A stretch of DNA of 64,000 nucleotides from Flavipsychrobacter sp. (GTDB lineage Bacteria > Bacteroidota > Bacteroidia > Chitinophagales > Chitinophagaceae), in assembly GCA_017849575.1 (NCBI GenBank), contig JAFIGV010000029.1, positions 1 to 64,000 on the forward strand, in the 5' to 3' direction. A program made the translations under genes and the position numbers. Shown piece after piece: positions 8,304 through 16,539 of the stretch. The stretch's first letter is position 1. Each line of letters begins with the position of its first letter. The notes under the pieces are model-generated. The model ran no database searches. It saw nothing but the letters and a program-made list of their open reading frames with translations, and was not told the DNA's origin.

Positions 8304-9317
8304 CTATCCCACCAATTCGGGCAGTTGCCTGGGTTGATATTTTTTCACCGCATCGGCAATAGCCTTGATGTGCTCTGGTGTGGTGCCACAGCATCCGCCT
8401 ACCAGATTTACCCAGCCTTCCTTTGCAAATTCTTCCACTTTTTCAGCCATCATTTTCGCTGTTTCATCATACTCGCCCATGGCATTGGGCAGGCCTGCGT
8501 TGGGGTAGCAGCTTACATAGCAAGCCGCTATCTGAGAGAGTTCTTCGATGTGTGGACGCATCTGTTCTGCACCCAGCGCGCAGTTGAGGCCTATACTCAA
8601 AGGGTCGGCATGGGCTACCGAAATATAGAAGGCTTCCAGTGTTTGCCCGCTCAGCGTTCTGCCCGAAGCATCGGTGATCGTTCCGGAAATCATTACCGGC
8701 AGCTTGATGTGGTGATCTCTGAAATATTTTTTCACGGCAAAAATGGCCGCCTTAGCATTAAGCGTATCAAAAATCGTTTCGATCAGCAAGGCATCCACAC
8801 CGCCATCTGCCAATCCCTTCACTTGTTCGTAATAGGCCGCTGCCACCTGATCGAAGGTTACCGCACGGTATCCGGGCTGATTCACATCGGGCGAAAGAGA
8901 AAGCGTTTTATTCATGGGACCGAGAGCACCCGCTACAAACTTGCTCGTGCCGGGATGTGTGCGCTCAAAATCGTCGGCGGCCGCCCGGGCAATTTTTGCT
9001 GCGGCTACGTTGATTTCATAGGCGAGCGACTGCATCTGGTAGTCTTCCAGCGATATGGCCTGAGCATTAAACGTGTTGGTCTCAATAATGTCGGCACCGG
9101 CATCGAGATATTGCAGGTGAATCTCCTTAATGATTTGTGGCTGCGTAAGACAAAGCAGGTCGTTATTACCCTTAAGGTCGGAAGGCCAGTTCTTAAAACG
9201 CACGCCGCGGTATTCGGCTTCGCCCAGCTTATATCGCTGTATCATGGTGCCCATAGCGCCATCCAGTATTACGATACGCTGTTCAAAAACGGACTGTAAA
9301 GATGCTTTCTCTGCCAT
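8304..9317 (-). CDS. metH: Methionine synthase, homocysteine-binding half (split MetH)
   Basis: The 337 residues correspond only to the N-terminal homocysteine S-methyltransferase barrel of cobalamin-dependent MetH. The zinc/homocysteine ligands are Cys246 (GLNCALG) and Cys309-Cys310 ([10 protein letters not shown]), and the start motif [11 protein letters not shown] is intact. A stop after GELVG-like residues at 337 and the absence of the pterin, B12 and activation domains show that MetH is split, a form seen in several Bacteroidota. The second polypeptide is not next to it: downstream is an unrelated lipoprotein, so it is encoded outside this window. I see no recognisable cobalamin or SAM riboswitch upstream. 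Confidence 0.92.
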   Translation of the reverse strand: MAEKASLQSVFEQRIVILDGAMGTMIQRYKLGEAEYRGVRFKNWPSDLKGNNDLLCLTQPQIIKEIHLQYLDAGADIIETNTFNAQAISLEDYQMQSLAYEINVAAAKIARAAADDFERTHPGTSKFVAGALGPMNKTLSLSPDVNQPGYRAVTFDQVAAAYYEQVKGLADGGVDALLIETIFDTLNAKAAIFAVKKYFRDHHIKLPVMISGTITDASGRTLSGQTLEAFYISVAHADPLSIGLNCALGAEQMRPHIEELSQIAACYVSCYPNAGLPNAMGEYDETAKMMAEKVEEFAKEGWVNLVGGCCGTTPEHIKAIADAVKKYQPRQLPELVG

Positions 9318-9361
9318 GTATCAAAATTAGCGGAAAGCAAAATTCTTTAGCGTCAAAAAAG

Positions 9362-9595
9362 TTATTTCAGTTTTTCAATCAATTGGCGAATGATCTCGTC
9401 TTTCGCTTGCATTTGGTCGAGAACTTCTTTGGGAACCGATACAAAGACTACACTATTGCTGTGGCTGTTATTGATATTGATAAAAAAGGGCTGAGCAAAA
9501 GAAAAAAATTCCTCTGGTACATATAAAGCCTCGGCAAATAGTCTGATCTCCTCATTGCACCGGACATCTATAAATCTTGCTTGGGAAGCGTTCCC
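9362..9595 (-). pseudogene. Remnant of an XRE-type transcriptional regulator
   Basis: On the minus strand 77 codons stay open down to TAA at 9362-9364, but no start codon opens them and TAA at 9596-9598 closes the frame upstream. The translation begins like the last helix of a Cro/CI-type HTH domain (EEIRLFAEALYVPEEFF), followed by a linker (FININNSHSNSVVFVSVPKE) and a C-terminal amphipathic tail ending DEIIRQLIEKLK. This is the C-terminal two-thirds layout of many small Bacteroidota XRE regulators, with the DNA-reading helices missing. A possible original N-terminus near 9654 (MVSIYESLQSKIE) is in another frame and hits a stop. The regulator call is inference from pattern; the gene is surely not intact. 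Confidence 0.55.
9363..9400 (-). repeat. 38-bp direct repeat, copy A (end of regulator remnant)
   Basis: These 38 bp encode the last codons of the regulator remnant (DEIIRQLIEKLK and stop). They recur with 36 of 38 identities at 12786-12823 in the same orientation, so the two copies bracket the 3.4-kb accessory island. Confidence 0.8.
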
Positions 9596-9667
9596 TTACA
9601 ACCTATCCAACTGTTATTCAATTTTGGACTGCAAAGATTCGTATATCGAAACCATTTCGAAGGCACC

Positions 9668-9719
9668 TTCCGCATAACTAACTTATTTGCAGCTATGAAT
9701 GTATTTTATTACTTTGCTG
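9668..9719 (+). promoter_or_regulatory. Bacteroidota promoter, copy 1 of a duplicated module
   Basis: TTTG at 9686-9689 and TTACTTTG at 9709-9716 are separated by 19 bases, matching the -33/-7 arrangement of Bacteroidota sigma-ABfr promoters with one deviation in the -7 box. The whole 52-bp block is repeated with 50 identities at 11449-11500. It precedes the 520-residue secreted protein; transcription would start around 9723. Confidence 0.7.
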
Positions 9720-9786
9720 GGAGTAAGTAAACCCTCCGAATGCCCATATCAAATTGACGAGGTAAAAGTTTTGAACTCTGACCGAC

Positions 9787-11349
9787 ATGGAACGAATAAT
9801 AGTATTTAATTGTAGAACCCTTTTAAAAAGTAGTGTGCAGTTTGCTCGCTACTATTTAATGCCGGTTAGCAAGTATATTCTCTTCATTTTCATATTATTA
9901 ATTAACTATCCGGTAAGATCACAGCTATTAAAAGCTCAGTCATCCGCTCCAATTATCGTCATAGCTCTTCCATCGTCAGACTGTATCAATTGCAGGGCAC
10001 TCGCCATCGAAACGGTGAGAAAACTCACAAACCTACGTTTAGCTGACAGTATGGTGCTCCTCACCAACGATGATGCTGGCGCGTTTTACATTGATCAAAG
10101 CCGCGTCGCTTTAGGAAACTTGCCATTGGTAATGGATAAGGGCGCCTGTATGCAGTTTGCACCTCAGGGAAGATCAACTATCAACTACGTAAGTGATAAC
10201 GAAACCGTTTCTTTAGAACTCAAGTATGGAGTGGATTCATTTACGAACCTCATCTCAGTTTCCAAAGGGGTTGTTTTTCGTCCACCTCTATTACAAGACA
10301 CCGTAATCCTTAAATATAACGTTTTTAACGACTGGGGAAACGTACTCTTAAAGGCCAACAACAAGCTTTTTCTCTTTTCTACGCCACTTAACATGGGGTG
10401 CTTTCTGGAAGGATCCACAGCAGACACATCGGAGCTATTGCCATCCTATATTTCTGCAACGCAGTATGATAGCTTTTATCAACATTTCAATTGTTCAGCG
10501 TACGCCAACGTAGATCAGCAGGAAATAAGAGAGTTCTCTGCCCATACGAACATTCCGTTTTCAAAGATTTATAGTGCCACCACATTTAAGAAAAGCTCCT
10601 ACCTGCTTTACTACTTTTTCACAGCAAAAAGAGACACAGTTACAGAGGATAGCATAAGTGTACGCTATAAGTATAATATCGGCATCCTACAAAGCATTTT
10701 TTCAAACTTACGGTCACCGGCAAATTTAAGTGACTATCAGTTTGTCTTGAAGATTCCGGACACAATTCGATTTGCGGGAAAATTTCTTCAAATGCGTACT
10801 TTTTCCGGATTTGGTGTTTCCGACAACTTTTTTTATTTGCCTCTAAGTGGGTTGATAGGGCAGGGGGGTGATGACTCATCATTCTATATCGGCAAATTCT
10901 CGCGGAAGTCAGGCACTGCGGAGACTCCTGCTGATCTGCTACATTACACGGCGGGCAAGTTTACCGAAGACTGCTTTTTCAGTTCTACAGACAGTAATCC
11001 AATATTGGTAAATCATGTTAGCCAAAAGATTGATTTCGGTGAGGGCAACAACGTGATCGAATTTGATAGGATATTAATGCCCGATGGTTTTCAAGATACC
11101 ATCCAGGACATATTAGACATCAGCGCAGAAAACATAGACAAGGTCAAAGTGGTCGCATCCACAAAAAATGGGGCGATTATCGCTGGTATCTTCGTCAATA
11201 AAAAGGCTATAAAAAATATCGCAAGGCTTTGTGAAAGGAAAAACGCGGTTTATTGTAAAATTCAGGAAGATGCTAGAGTCGTTATCGTTCACAAGGACAA
11301 TAAGAAACTTGTTACTAAGTTGTACAGTCCGTTGTGGAGTGACCAGTAG
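9787..11349 (+). CDS. Secreted CxxC protein of unknown function
   Basis: A 520-residue protein that I do not recognise. I keep the ATG at 9787 because the leader between promoter and start aligns loosely with the leader of the next gene; ATG 9859 (residue 25) is a real alternative, as the signal peptide proper (MPVSKYILFIFILL...RSQ) begins there. After the signal, IVIALPSSDCINCRALAIETV puts a C-x-x-C pair at 66/69 after a hydrophobic strand and before a helix, as in thioredoxin folds. The remaining 400 residues are rich in short beta strands (KLFLFSTPLNMGCF, NFFYLPLSGLIG, GAIIAGIFV), compatible with the thioredoxin-plus-six-bladed-propeller proteins of this phylum, but this is inference. AT-rich relative to its housekeeping neighbours. 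Confidence 0.75.
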   Translation: MERIIVFNCRTLLKSSVQFARYYLMPVSKYILFIFILLINYPVRSQLLKAQSSAPIIVIALPSSDCINCRALAIETVRKLTNLRLADSMVLLTNDDAGAFYIDQSRVALGNLPLVMDKGACMQFAPQGRSTINYVSDNETVSLELKYGVDSFTNLISVSKGVVFRPPLLQDTVILKYNVFNDWGNVLLKANNKLFLFSTPLNMGCFLEGSTADTSELLPSYISATQYDSFYQHFNCSAYANVDQQEIREFSAHTNIPFSKIYSATTFKKSSYLLYYFFTAKRDTVTEDSISVRYKYNIGILQSIFSNLRSPANLSDYQFVLKIPDTIRFAGKFLQMRTFSGFGVSDNFFYLPLSGLIGQGGDDSSFYIGKFSRKSGTAETPADLLHYTAGKFTEDCFFSSTDSNPILVNHVSQKIDFGEGNNVIEFDRILMPDGFQDTIQDILDISAENIDKVKVVASTKNGAIIAGIFVNKKAIKNIARLCERKNAVYCKIQEDARVVIVHKDNKKLVTKLYSPLWSDQ

Positions 11350-11359
11350 GGATAGCGCC

Positions 11360-11447
11360 TTTCTTCGCCTTAGAGCAGGTTAGCGCGGGGCCCCAATACA
11401 TCAAAAACCACAAGCAATGCATTGAGTTTTGGTTTTTAGATAGGGCT
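11360..11447. repeat. Decayed repeat related to 12828-12873
   Basis: The stretch AACCACAAGCAATGCATTG followed by a T-rich run and TAGATAGGGCTATTC (about 11407-11451) resembles AACACAAGCAATGCTTGG...CAGATATAGCTATTC at 12829-12874, roughly three quarters identical by eye. Together with the 38-bp and 52-bp repeats it shows that this island was assembled by local duplications. No gene is visible between 11350 and 11555. Confidence 0.5.
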
Positions 11448-11448
11448 A

Positions 11449-11500
11449 TTCCGCATAACTAACTTATTTGTAGCTATGAATGTATTTTATTACTTTTCTG
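11449..11500 (+). promoter_or_regulatory. Bacteroidota promoter, copy 2 of the duplicated module
   Basis: TTTG at 11467-11470 and TTACTTTT at 11490-11497, again 19 bases apart. The block differs from 9668-9719 at only two of 52 positions, one of which weakens the last base of the -7 box (G to T). It precedes the 220-residue T9SS cargo gene, whose ATG is 56 bases downstream. Confidence 0.65.
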
Positions 11501-11555
11501 TTATTGTTAACCGCTCCCAAAACCATCAAGTCCGGGAGATAAAAAATTTACCGTT

Positions 11556-12218
11556 ATGAAAAAAATTCTTTTCATTATCGCTCTATTTCTGACCAGTGGC
11601 TTGGGTGCCATTGCACAGAACCGCTCTGTCGAGACTTGTATCGTTGAACATGACAAAAACAGCAATTCGTTTAAGGTAGAAGTTTCTATTTATGACACAC
11701 GCGATGACGGGTTAAAGTACCTGGTATCTCGTGGAAGTTCCTGGACAAGCAATGTACGTGAACAATATGACCACGCGCCCTTGTGCCCGGGCAGTGGCTG
11801 CTCGGCTGCTCAAGTCGGTGAAATGACGTTTTGCACCGATGCCTCCTCACCCAATTGCCTTTCAGAATATATCACGCCAGGCATTTCGGATGCAATACAA
11901 CAGCGGGTCAACGAATTGATTGAGGGCGGTACGGCTGCCCGCGGCCTGTCGGAAACAAAACGTTCTGTTGAGATTTTAGCCTATCCTAATCCAGCTCACA
12001 ACTTCATCCGGATCAAGGTCAATAACAGTGCAGCACATCTTGAAAGCACCTGGTTATATATTTACGATGCTGAGGGCAAGGTCCAATACCAATATGCTCT
12101 TTCCGGTACTACGGATATGTCTATCATTACAGATAGCTATCCAATAGGTGCTTATCGGGTTGTTTTGACTGACGAAAAAGGTAATGAGTTAGCAACAGTG
12201 CCTTTTATGAAGCAATAG
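11556..12218 (+). CDS. Small cysteine-containing T9SS cargo protein
   Basis: A 220-residue secreted protein: signal peptide of 21 residues (cleavage after GAIAQ), a unique domain of about 110 residues, and a T9SS type A sorting domain from residue 137 (AYPNPAHNFIRI, YIYDAEGKV, GAYRVVLTDEKGNE, final MKQ). The unique domain has five cysteines in the pattern ETC...LCPGSGC...FCTDASSPNC, which suggests disulfides on the cell surface or in the medium. I recognise no family for it. It shares its promoter module with the upstream CxxC protein, so a thiol-disulfide relation between the two is an attractive but untested idea. Confidence 0.82.
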   Translation: MKKILFIIALFLTSGLGAIAQNRSVETCIVEHDKNSNSFKVEVSIYDTRDDGLKYLVSRGSSWTSNVREQYDHAPLCPGSGCSAAQVGEMTFCTDASSPNCLSEYITPGISDAIQQRVNELIEGGTAARGLSETKRSVEILAYPNPAHNFIRIKVNNSAAHLESTWLYIYDAEGKVQYQYALSGTTDMSIITDSYPIGAYRVVLTDEKGNELATVPFMKQ

Positions 12219-12300
12219 TCATCAGCATAAAAAAAGAAGGCTTATTCCCGCCATAGCAGATCTTAATCTATCTCGCTTTCGGCTTCTAAAGTGCGTAGCT

Positions 12301-12498
12301 GTGAAAAGATTCTTTAGTTGGTTCCGCTATTCCATAGGCATATGGTTTATCCTTCCTTTGTTGGAGCAAAAGGAAGTGGGCAACTATGGAACATTTTTCA
12401 GCAAGGGCTTTGCTTTCGCCTTAGTGTTGTCCACATTGTTCTATTTTTTAGACCGGCTGGTTGACCGCATCCTTATTAAGCCGAACGGTAAAAAGTAA
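12301..12498 (+). CDS. Small two-helix membrane protein 1 (65 aa)
   Basis: GTG at 12301 opens 65 codons. Two hydrophobic segments (IGIWFILPLL and FAFALVLSTLFYFL) are joined by a short polar loop, with basic residues at both ends (MKRFF..., PNGKK), so both termini probably face the cytoplasm. It follows the T9SS cargo gene by 82 bp and precedes a second protein of the same shape. No family recognised. Coding status is plausible from topology and the neighbouring look-alike, not proven. Confidence 0.5.
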   Translation: MKRFFSWFRYSIGIWFILPLLEQKEVGNYGTFFSKGFAFALVLSTLFYFLDRLVDRILIKPNGKK

Positions 12499-12543
12499 GA
12501 AAAATGACCACTGGATCTGTAATGCGCTTAAGAATCGGATGAT

Positions 12544-12732
12544 ATGGGAAGCTTCATGAAACGTTTCGGATTTATGTCTATGATTTTTCTGCTCATATCG
12601 CTGTTCTTCGACATTTTCATTTGGCGGGATTTTCAATGGCATAACACATACCTTTTCAGAAAACTGGGCTGGTCGCTTATAATGGGCGTTTTGTTTGCGT
12701 GGATAAACACGAAAAGTACCAGGAAGGAGTAG
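12544..12732 (+). CDS. Small two-helix membrane protein 2 (62 aa)
   Basis: Sixty-two codons from ATG 12544; an internal ATG at 12556 gives MKRFGFMSMIFLL, which aligns with the start of the preceding small protein (MKRFFSW...). Two hydrophobic segments (MSMIFLLISLFFDIFIW and WSLIMGVLFAWI) and a basic tail (TKSTRKE) repeat the same topology. It could be a diverged paralogue of protein 1. Function unknown; the two starts cannot be told apart from sequence alone. Confidence 0.5.
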   Translation: MGSFMKRFGFMSMIFLLISLFFDIFIWRDFQWHNTYLFRKLGWSLIMGVLFAWINTKSTRKE

Positions 12733-12785
12733 CACCTGTCGTAAACGAATGAAGTGGCGGGTTAATTCGCTATGTTTCGAGAAAC

Positions 12786-12823
12786 TATTTCAGTTTTTCA
12801 ATCAATTGGTGAATGATTTCGTC
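12786..12823 (-). repeat. 38-bp direct repeat, copy B (second regulator stub)
   Basis: Matches 9363-9400 at 36 of 38 positions. On the minus strand it reads DEIIHQLIEKLK then TAG (12785-12787), the same C-terminal tail as the regulator remnant, but the homology stops immediately upstream of it. It is therefore a second, shorter stub, placed at the far side of the accessory island. Confidence 0.75.
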
Positions 12824-12903
12824 AGCAGAAAACACAAGCAATGCTTGGCGTTATGATTTTCAGATATAGCTATTCGATTTGAAAAACAAACTTGCAATAA
12901 CAA

Positions 12904-13086
12904 ATGGTTAGTATGCTTAGATTAGCGTTGGGAAGCATCGTTGTACTGCTTTTTTCGTTGAAATTTTTTCAAGTTTACCGCGGCAACCTTAAGGATAAAA
13001 AAATATTGAAGTCTGCCGTCATAGATGTTCTGGTCCTCATTTCCTTTTTTGTCACCTTATTTTACCGCGCGCTGTTCGAAAAATAA
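12904..13086 (+). CDS. Small two-helix membrane protein 3 (60 aa)
   Basis: Sixty codons from ATG 12904 (ATG 12913 is an alternative). Hydrophobic helices LALGSIVVLLFSLKFF and VIDVLVLISFFVTLFY flank a basic loop (YRGNLKDKKILK). The orientation differs from the two preceding small proteins, since here the loop is strongly positive and should be cytoplasmic. A 12-bp hairpin follows at 13124-13156. No family recognised; the coding call is moderate. Confidence 0.5.
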   Translation: MVSMLRLALGSIVVLLFSLKFFQVYRGNLKDKKILKSAVIDVLVLISFFVTLFYRALFEK

Positions 13087-13123
13087 GCTGATCTGAAATC
13101 ATTTTGATTTGGAAAGAAAAGAT

Positions 13124-13156
13124 ACATGAAGCCGCCGATGGTGTGCGGCTTCATGT
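13124..13156 (+). terminator. Hairpin after the small membrane protein cluster
   Basis: ACATGAAGCCGC (13124-13135) and GCGGCTTCATGT (13145-13156) form a perfect 12-bp stem with a 9-base loop, followed by GTTTTAT. The stem is strong but the T-run is short, so it is a likely but not textbook intrinsic terminator. Confidence 0.65.
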
Positions 13157-13297
13157 GTTTTATGCGTGCTTGAAAGGAGCTCTTTTATTTTTTATCAAGA
13201 ACGCTGTCACGAGGCTTTCGAAGGATATTCGAATGTGCACCGCCAAAGCTTGCAATAAAAGGCAATTTCTGCAGTAGAAATGAAAATGACAGGAGTT

Positions 13298-13331
13298 ATG
13301 AAAAAGGCTGCCAGATTTCCCGGCAGCCTTT
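13298..13331 (-). terminator. Intrinsic terminator of typA
   Basis: AAAGGCTGCC (13303-13312) pairs with GGCAGCCTTT (13322-13331) around a 9-base loop. Read on the minus strand the stem ends in a run of five T, about 30 bases after the typA stop. Confidence 0.85.
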
Positions 13332-13359
13332 GTTCGTTTCAGATATTATCACTTAGTTC

Positions 13360-15168
13360 TTAGGCTTCCATCTTCAGCATCTTTGCATACTTCGCACGAT
13401 CATTTTCGTCGAGCATGATTTTCCGCAGACGGATGCTTTTCGGCGTCACTTCAATGCACTCATCCTGCTGAATGTATTCCATGCATTCTTCGAGCGTCAT
13501 CAGAATTTTTGGCGTGATGTGTACCGTGCCGTCCGAACCACTGGCACGCATATTGGTCAGTTTCTTGCCTTCAATAGCGTTTACATTCAGGTCGCCGGGT
13601 TTAATATGCTCGGCGAGTATTTGCCCTGCATACACCTCCTCTCCCGGATCTACGAAAAAGCTGCCGCGATCCTGAAGTTTGTCTATCGAATATGCCGTAG
13701 TTGTGCCGGTAAATTTGCTCACCAACACACCATTGCTGCGCCCGGGTATCGTTCCTTTCCAGCCCTTGTACTCGCTGAAACGGTGCGCCATTACAGCTTC
13801 GCCCTGTGTAGCGGTAAGCATTTGCGAGCGTAAACCGATCAGTCCACGCGAAGGGATTTCAAACTCAAGGTGCTGCATTTCGCCCTTGCTTTCCATAATC
13901 AGCATTTCGCCCTTACGCTGCGTCACAAGGTCAATTACTTTGCCGGAAAACTCGCTGGGCACATCTACCACCAGGGTTTCATAAGGCTCGGATTTTTGTC
14001 CGTTGATTTCTTTTACAATTACCTGCGGCTGACCCACAGTGAGTTCATAACCCTCGCGACGCATGGTTTCTACCAATACCGAAAGGTGCAGAATGCCTCG
14101 TCCATACACCAGAAATTTATCGGCGTCATCAGTATCCTGTACACGAAGGGCCAGGTTTTTTTCCAGCTCTTTATAGAGACGATCACGAATATTGCGACTT
14201 GTTACAAACTTGCCTTCTCTACCAAAAAACGGTGAGTTATTAATAGAGAACTGCATGTTCATCGTAGGCTCATCAATAGAAATTACTTCCAGCGCCTCAG
14301 GATTTTCGAAGTCGGCAATGGTTTCGCCAATCTGAAAATCATCGAGACCTACCACTGCGCAGATATCGCCGGCAGCTACAGAGGTCACTTTCTTTTTGCC
14401 CATGCCTTCAAAGGTGTAGAGCTCTTTTACACGGCTTTTCTGAAAGCTTCCATCGAGCTTACACAGTTGTATCGGCTGACCTTCGCTGATGCTGCCACGG
14501 GTTACTTTTCCAATGGCAATACGTCCCAGAAAGGTGGAATAATCGAGCGAAGTGATCTGCATCTGCAGCGTACCTTCCGAAACCTTGGGCTCCGGCACTT
14601 TTTCGAGGATCATGTCGAGCACGGGCGTGATGTCTTCGCGCGGGGTAAGCGAGGTATTGAACCAACCCTGCTTGGAAGATCCGTACAGCGTAGGGAAGTT
14701 GAGCTGCTCTTCGGTTGCGTCGAGCTGGAAAAACAATTCGAAAACCGCATCATGCACTTCATCCGGACGACAGTTGGGCTTATCTACTTTGTTGATCACA
14801 ACGATAGGGTGCAAGCCAAGGTTTAATGCCTTTTGCAATACAAAACGGGTCTGCGGCATGGGGCCTTCGAAGGCATCTACCAGCAGCAATACACCATCGG
14901 CCATTTTAAGTACGCGCTCCACTTCACCGCCAAAGTCGGCGTGACCCGGAGTGTCAATAACGTTGATCTTTACACCTTTATAATTAACAGAGATGTTTTT
15001 GGCAAGGATGGTAATGCCGCGTTCGCGCTCCAGATCATTGTTGTCGAGAATCAACTCTCCGGTTTCCTGATTGTCGCGGAATACCTGTGTGGCATGAATG
15101 ATCTTGTCCACCAGCGTGGTCTTTCCGTGGTCAACGTGCGCAATGATGGCAATATTTCTGATTTGCAT
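13360..15168 (-). CDS. typA: Ribosome-associated GTPase TypA/BipA
   Basis: A 602-residue translational GTPase of the EF-G family that binds 70S ribosomes and assists subunit assembly, mainly under stress or cold. G1 AHVDHGKTTLVDK (10-22), G2 with RERGITILAKN, G3 DTPGHADFGG and G4 NKVDKP are all present, as are the EF-G-like domain III/V and the BipA-specific C-terminal domain. I chose the ATG at 15168, which starts directly with MQIRNIAIIAHVDHG as in homologues; the frame is open 105 bases further upstream but that part lacks family similarity. Single gene with its own terminator. Confidence 0.96.
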   Translation of the reverse strand: MQIRNIAIIAHVDHGKTTLVDKIIHATQVFRDNQETGELILDNNDLERERGITILAKNISVNYKGVKINVIDTPGHADFGGEVERVLKMADGVLLLVDAFEGPMPQTRFVLQKALNLGLHPIVVINKVDKPNCRPDEVHDAVFELFFQLDATEEQLNFPTLYGSSKQGWFNTSLTPREDITPVLDMILEKVPEPKVSEGTLQMQITSLDYSTFLGRIAIGKVTRGSISEGQPIQLCKLDGSFQKSRVKELYTFEGMGKKKVTSVAAGDICAVVGLDDFQIGETIADFENPEALEVISIDEPTMNMQFSINNSPFFGREGKFVTSRNIRDRLYKELEKNLALRVQDTDDADKFLVYGRGILHLSVLVETMRREGYELTVGQPQVIVKEINGQKSEPYETLVVDVPSEFSGKVIDLVTQRKGEMLIMESKGEMQHLEFEIPSRGLIGLRSQMLTATQGEAVMAHRFSEYKGWKGTIPGRSNGVLVSKFTGTTTAYSIDKLQDRGSFFVDPGEEVYAGQILAEHIKPGDLNVNAIEGKKLTNMRASGSDGTVHITPKILMTLEECMEYIQQDECIEVTPKSIRLRKIMLDENDRAKYAKMLKMEA

Positions 15169-15304
15169 AAAAATGAGGTAATTAAAAACCCCTCTCCGTC
15201 CAACCCGGCCGTGCGGGCTATGGGGAAGGGGCAGCTTTTTGCGGCGCGAAGATAGGCATAATAAGGCTTGCAACCGTGCAGACCCAAAGTTAATTTATGT
15301 GTAA

Positions 15305-16399
15305 TTATCGCATCCGTTTGCGTTTGTTGCGCTCGTAGTCTTCAAAAATGTATTGTCCGAGACCATCGAGCGAGGAGTAAAAGGCCTTGCCATTGTTGAC
15401 TTCGGTAAAATTTCTTACAAATCGCTGCAGGTAGGGATCATGGGCAATCATAAAAGTGATGACGGGGATTTTTAACCGGCGGAGCTGACCCGCGAGGTTC
15501 AAGGTGCGGTTGAGAATTTTACTGTCTATGCCAAAGCTGTTCTTATAATACTTGCCTCCGATCTTCAGGCAGGTGGGCTTGCCATCGGTAATCATAAAGA
15601 TCTGCTTGTTCTGATTTTTCCGGCGGCGGAGAATATCCATCGCCAGTTCCAGACCCGCCACCGTGTTGGTATGATAAGGACCTACCTGCAGATACGGCAG
15701 TTCTTTCATTTCTATCTGCCAGGCATCATTGCCAAACACTACAATGTCGAGCGTGTCTTTGGGGTAGCGGGTAGTGATGAGCTCGCTCAGCGCCATCGCC
15801 ACTTTTTTTGCGGGCGTTATCCGATCTTCGCCATAGAGAATCATCGAGTGCGAGATGTCGATCATGAGCACGGTGGACGTTTGGGTCTTGAAATCCATTT
15901 CGTGGATTTCCAAATCGTCCTGATGCATAGAAAACTGCTCGATGCCCCGGTTGATAAATGAATTTTTCAGACTTCCGGTATAATCAATTGCATCGAGCGC
16001 GTCACCAAATTCATAGGGTCTTGTTTCCGGATTCATCTCATCGCCCTGACCGGATTTGAACGTACGGTGACTGCCCTGTTTGGTTTTTTTCAGCTTGCCA
16101 AAGATCTCATCGAGCGAACGCTGCCTGATGGTCTGCTCTGTTTTAGCGGTAATACTTATGGTTCCGGTTTGTCCGTCTTCCTGCAGATATCCTTGTTGTT
16201 TGAGGTCTTCTATAAAATCGCCAATGCCGTACTCATCGGTGGTAAGCCCGTATTGCTGATCGAGTTGAGAAAGCCATTGCAAAGCCTCAGCCGCATCGCC
16301 ATTGGTATATTGCAGCAACTCCAGAAACATATCCATCAGCCGTTGGAAGGGGGGCTTCCCCTCTTCGGGCTGATACTTCGAAAAAATAAATCCTTTCAT
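15305..16399 (-). CDS. VWA-domain protein (MoxR-partner type)
   Basis: A 364-residue cytoplasmic protein with a C-terminal von Willebrand A domain. The MIDAS metal site is complete: DISHS (181-185), Thr244/Thr246 in PYHTNT, and Asp272 in TDGKP. The N-terminal 170 residues are helical and charged, with an RPYEFGD segment. Such proteins usually partner with MoxR-type AAA ATPases as metal-dependent adaptors. No ATPase is adjacent; the only MoxR in the window is at 37.8 kb. There is no signal peptide or transmembrane segment. The family is clear, the partner inferred. Confidence 0.85.
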   Translation of the reverse strand: MKGFIFSKYQPEEGKPPFQRLMDMFLELLQYTNGDAAEALQWLSQLDQQYGLTTDEYGIGDFIEDLKQQGYLQEDGQTGTISITAKTEQTIRQRSLDEIFGKLKKTKQGSHRTFKSGQGDEMNPETRPYEFGDALDAIDYTGSLKNSFINRGIEQFSMHQDDLEIHEMDFKTQTSTVLMIDISHSMILYGEDRITPAKKVAMALSELITTRYPKDTLDIVVFGNDAWQIEMKELPYLQVGPYHTNTVAGLELAMDILRRRKNQNKQIFMITDGKPTCLKIGGKYYKNSFGIDSKILNRTLNLAGQLRRLKIPVITFMIAHDPYLQRFVRNFTEVNNGKAFYSSLDGLGQYIFEDYERNKRKRMR

Positions 16400-16539
16400 A
16401 GCCTGTTCACAAAACTTAAAATTACGAAACCCGCACGGGCAATAGGGTAACTTTGAGTTGATGCTCTTATTGCCATTGGCGATAGGGGCAAAGCGTTGTT
16501 AGGGTGACAACATTTTTACTTCAGCTTTGTTTCTTTGGT

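Noticed and set aside
8325-9299. Long plus-strand frame of 324 codons opposite metH
   Set aside because: It lies wholly antisense to the well-supported metH gene and shows no family motif; a codon-bias shadow.
9318-9786. SAM or cobalamin riboswitch upstream of metH
   Set aside because: The region is explained by the regulator remnant and a plus-strand promoter; no riboswitch core motifs such as a B12 box were seen.
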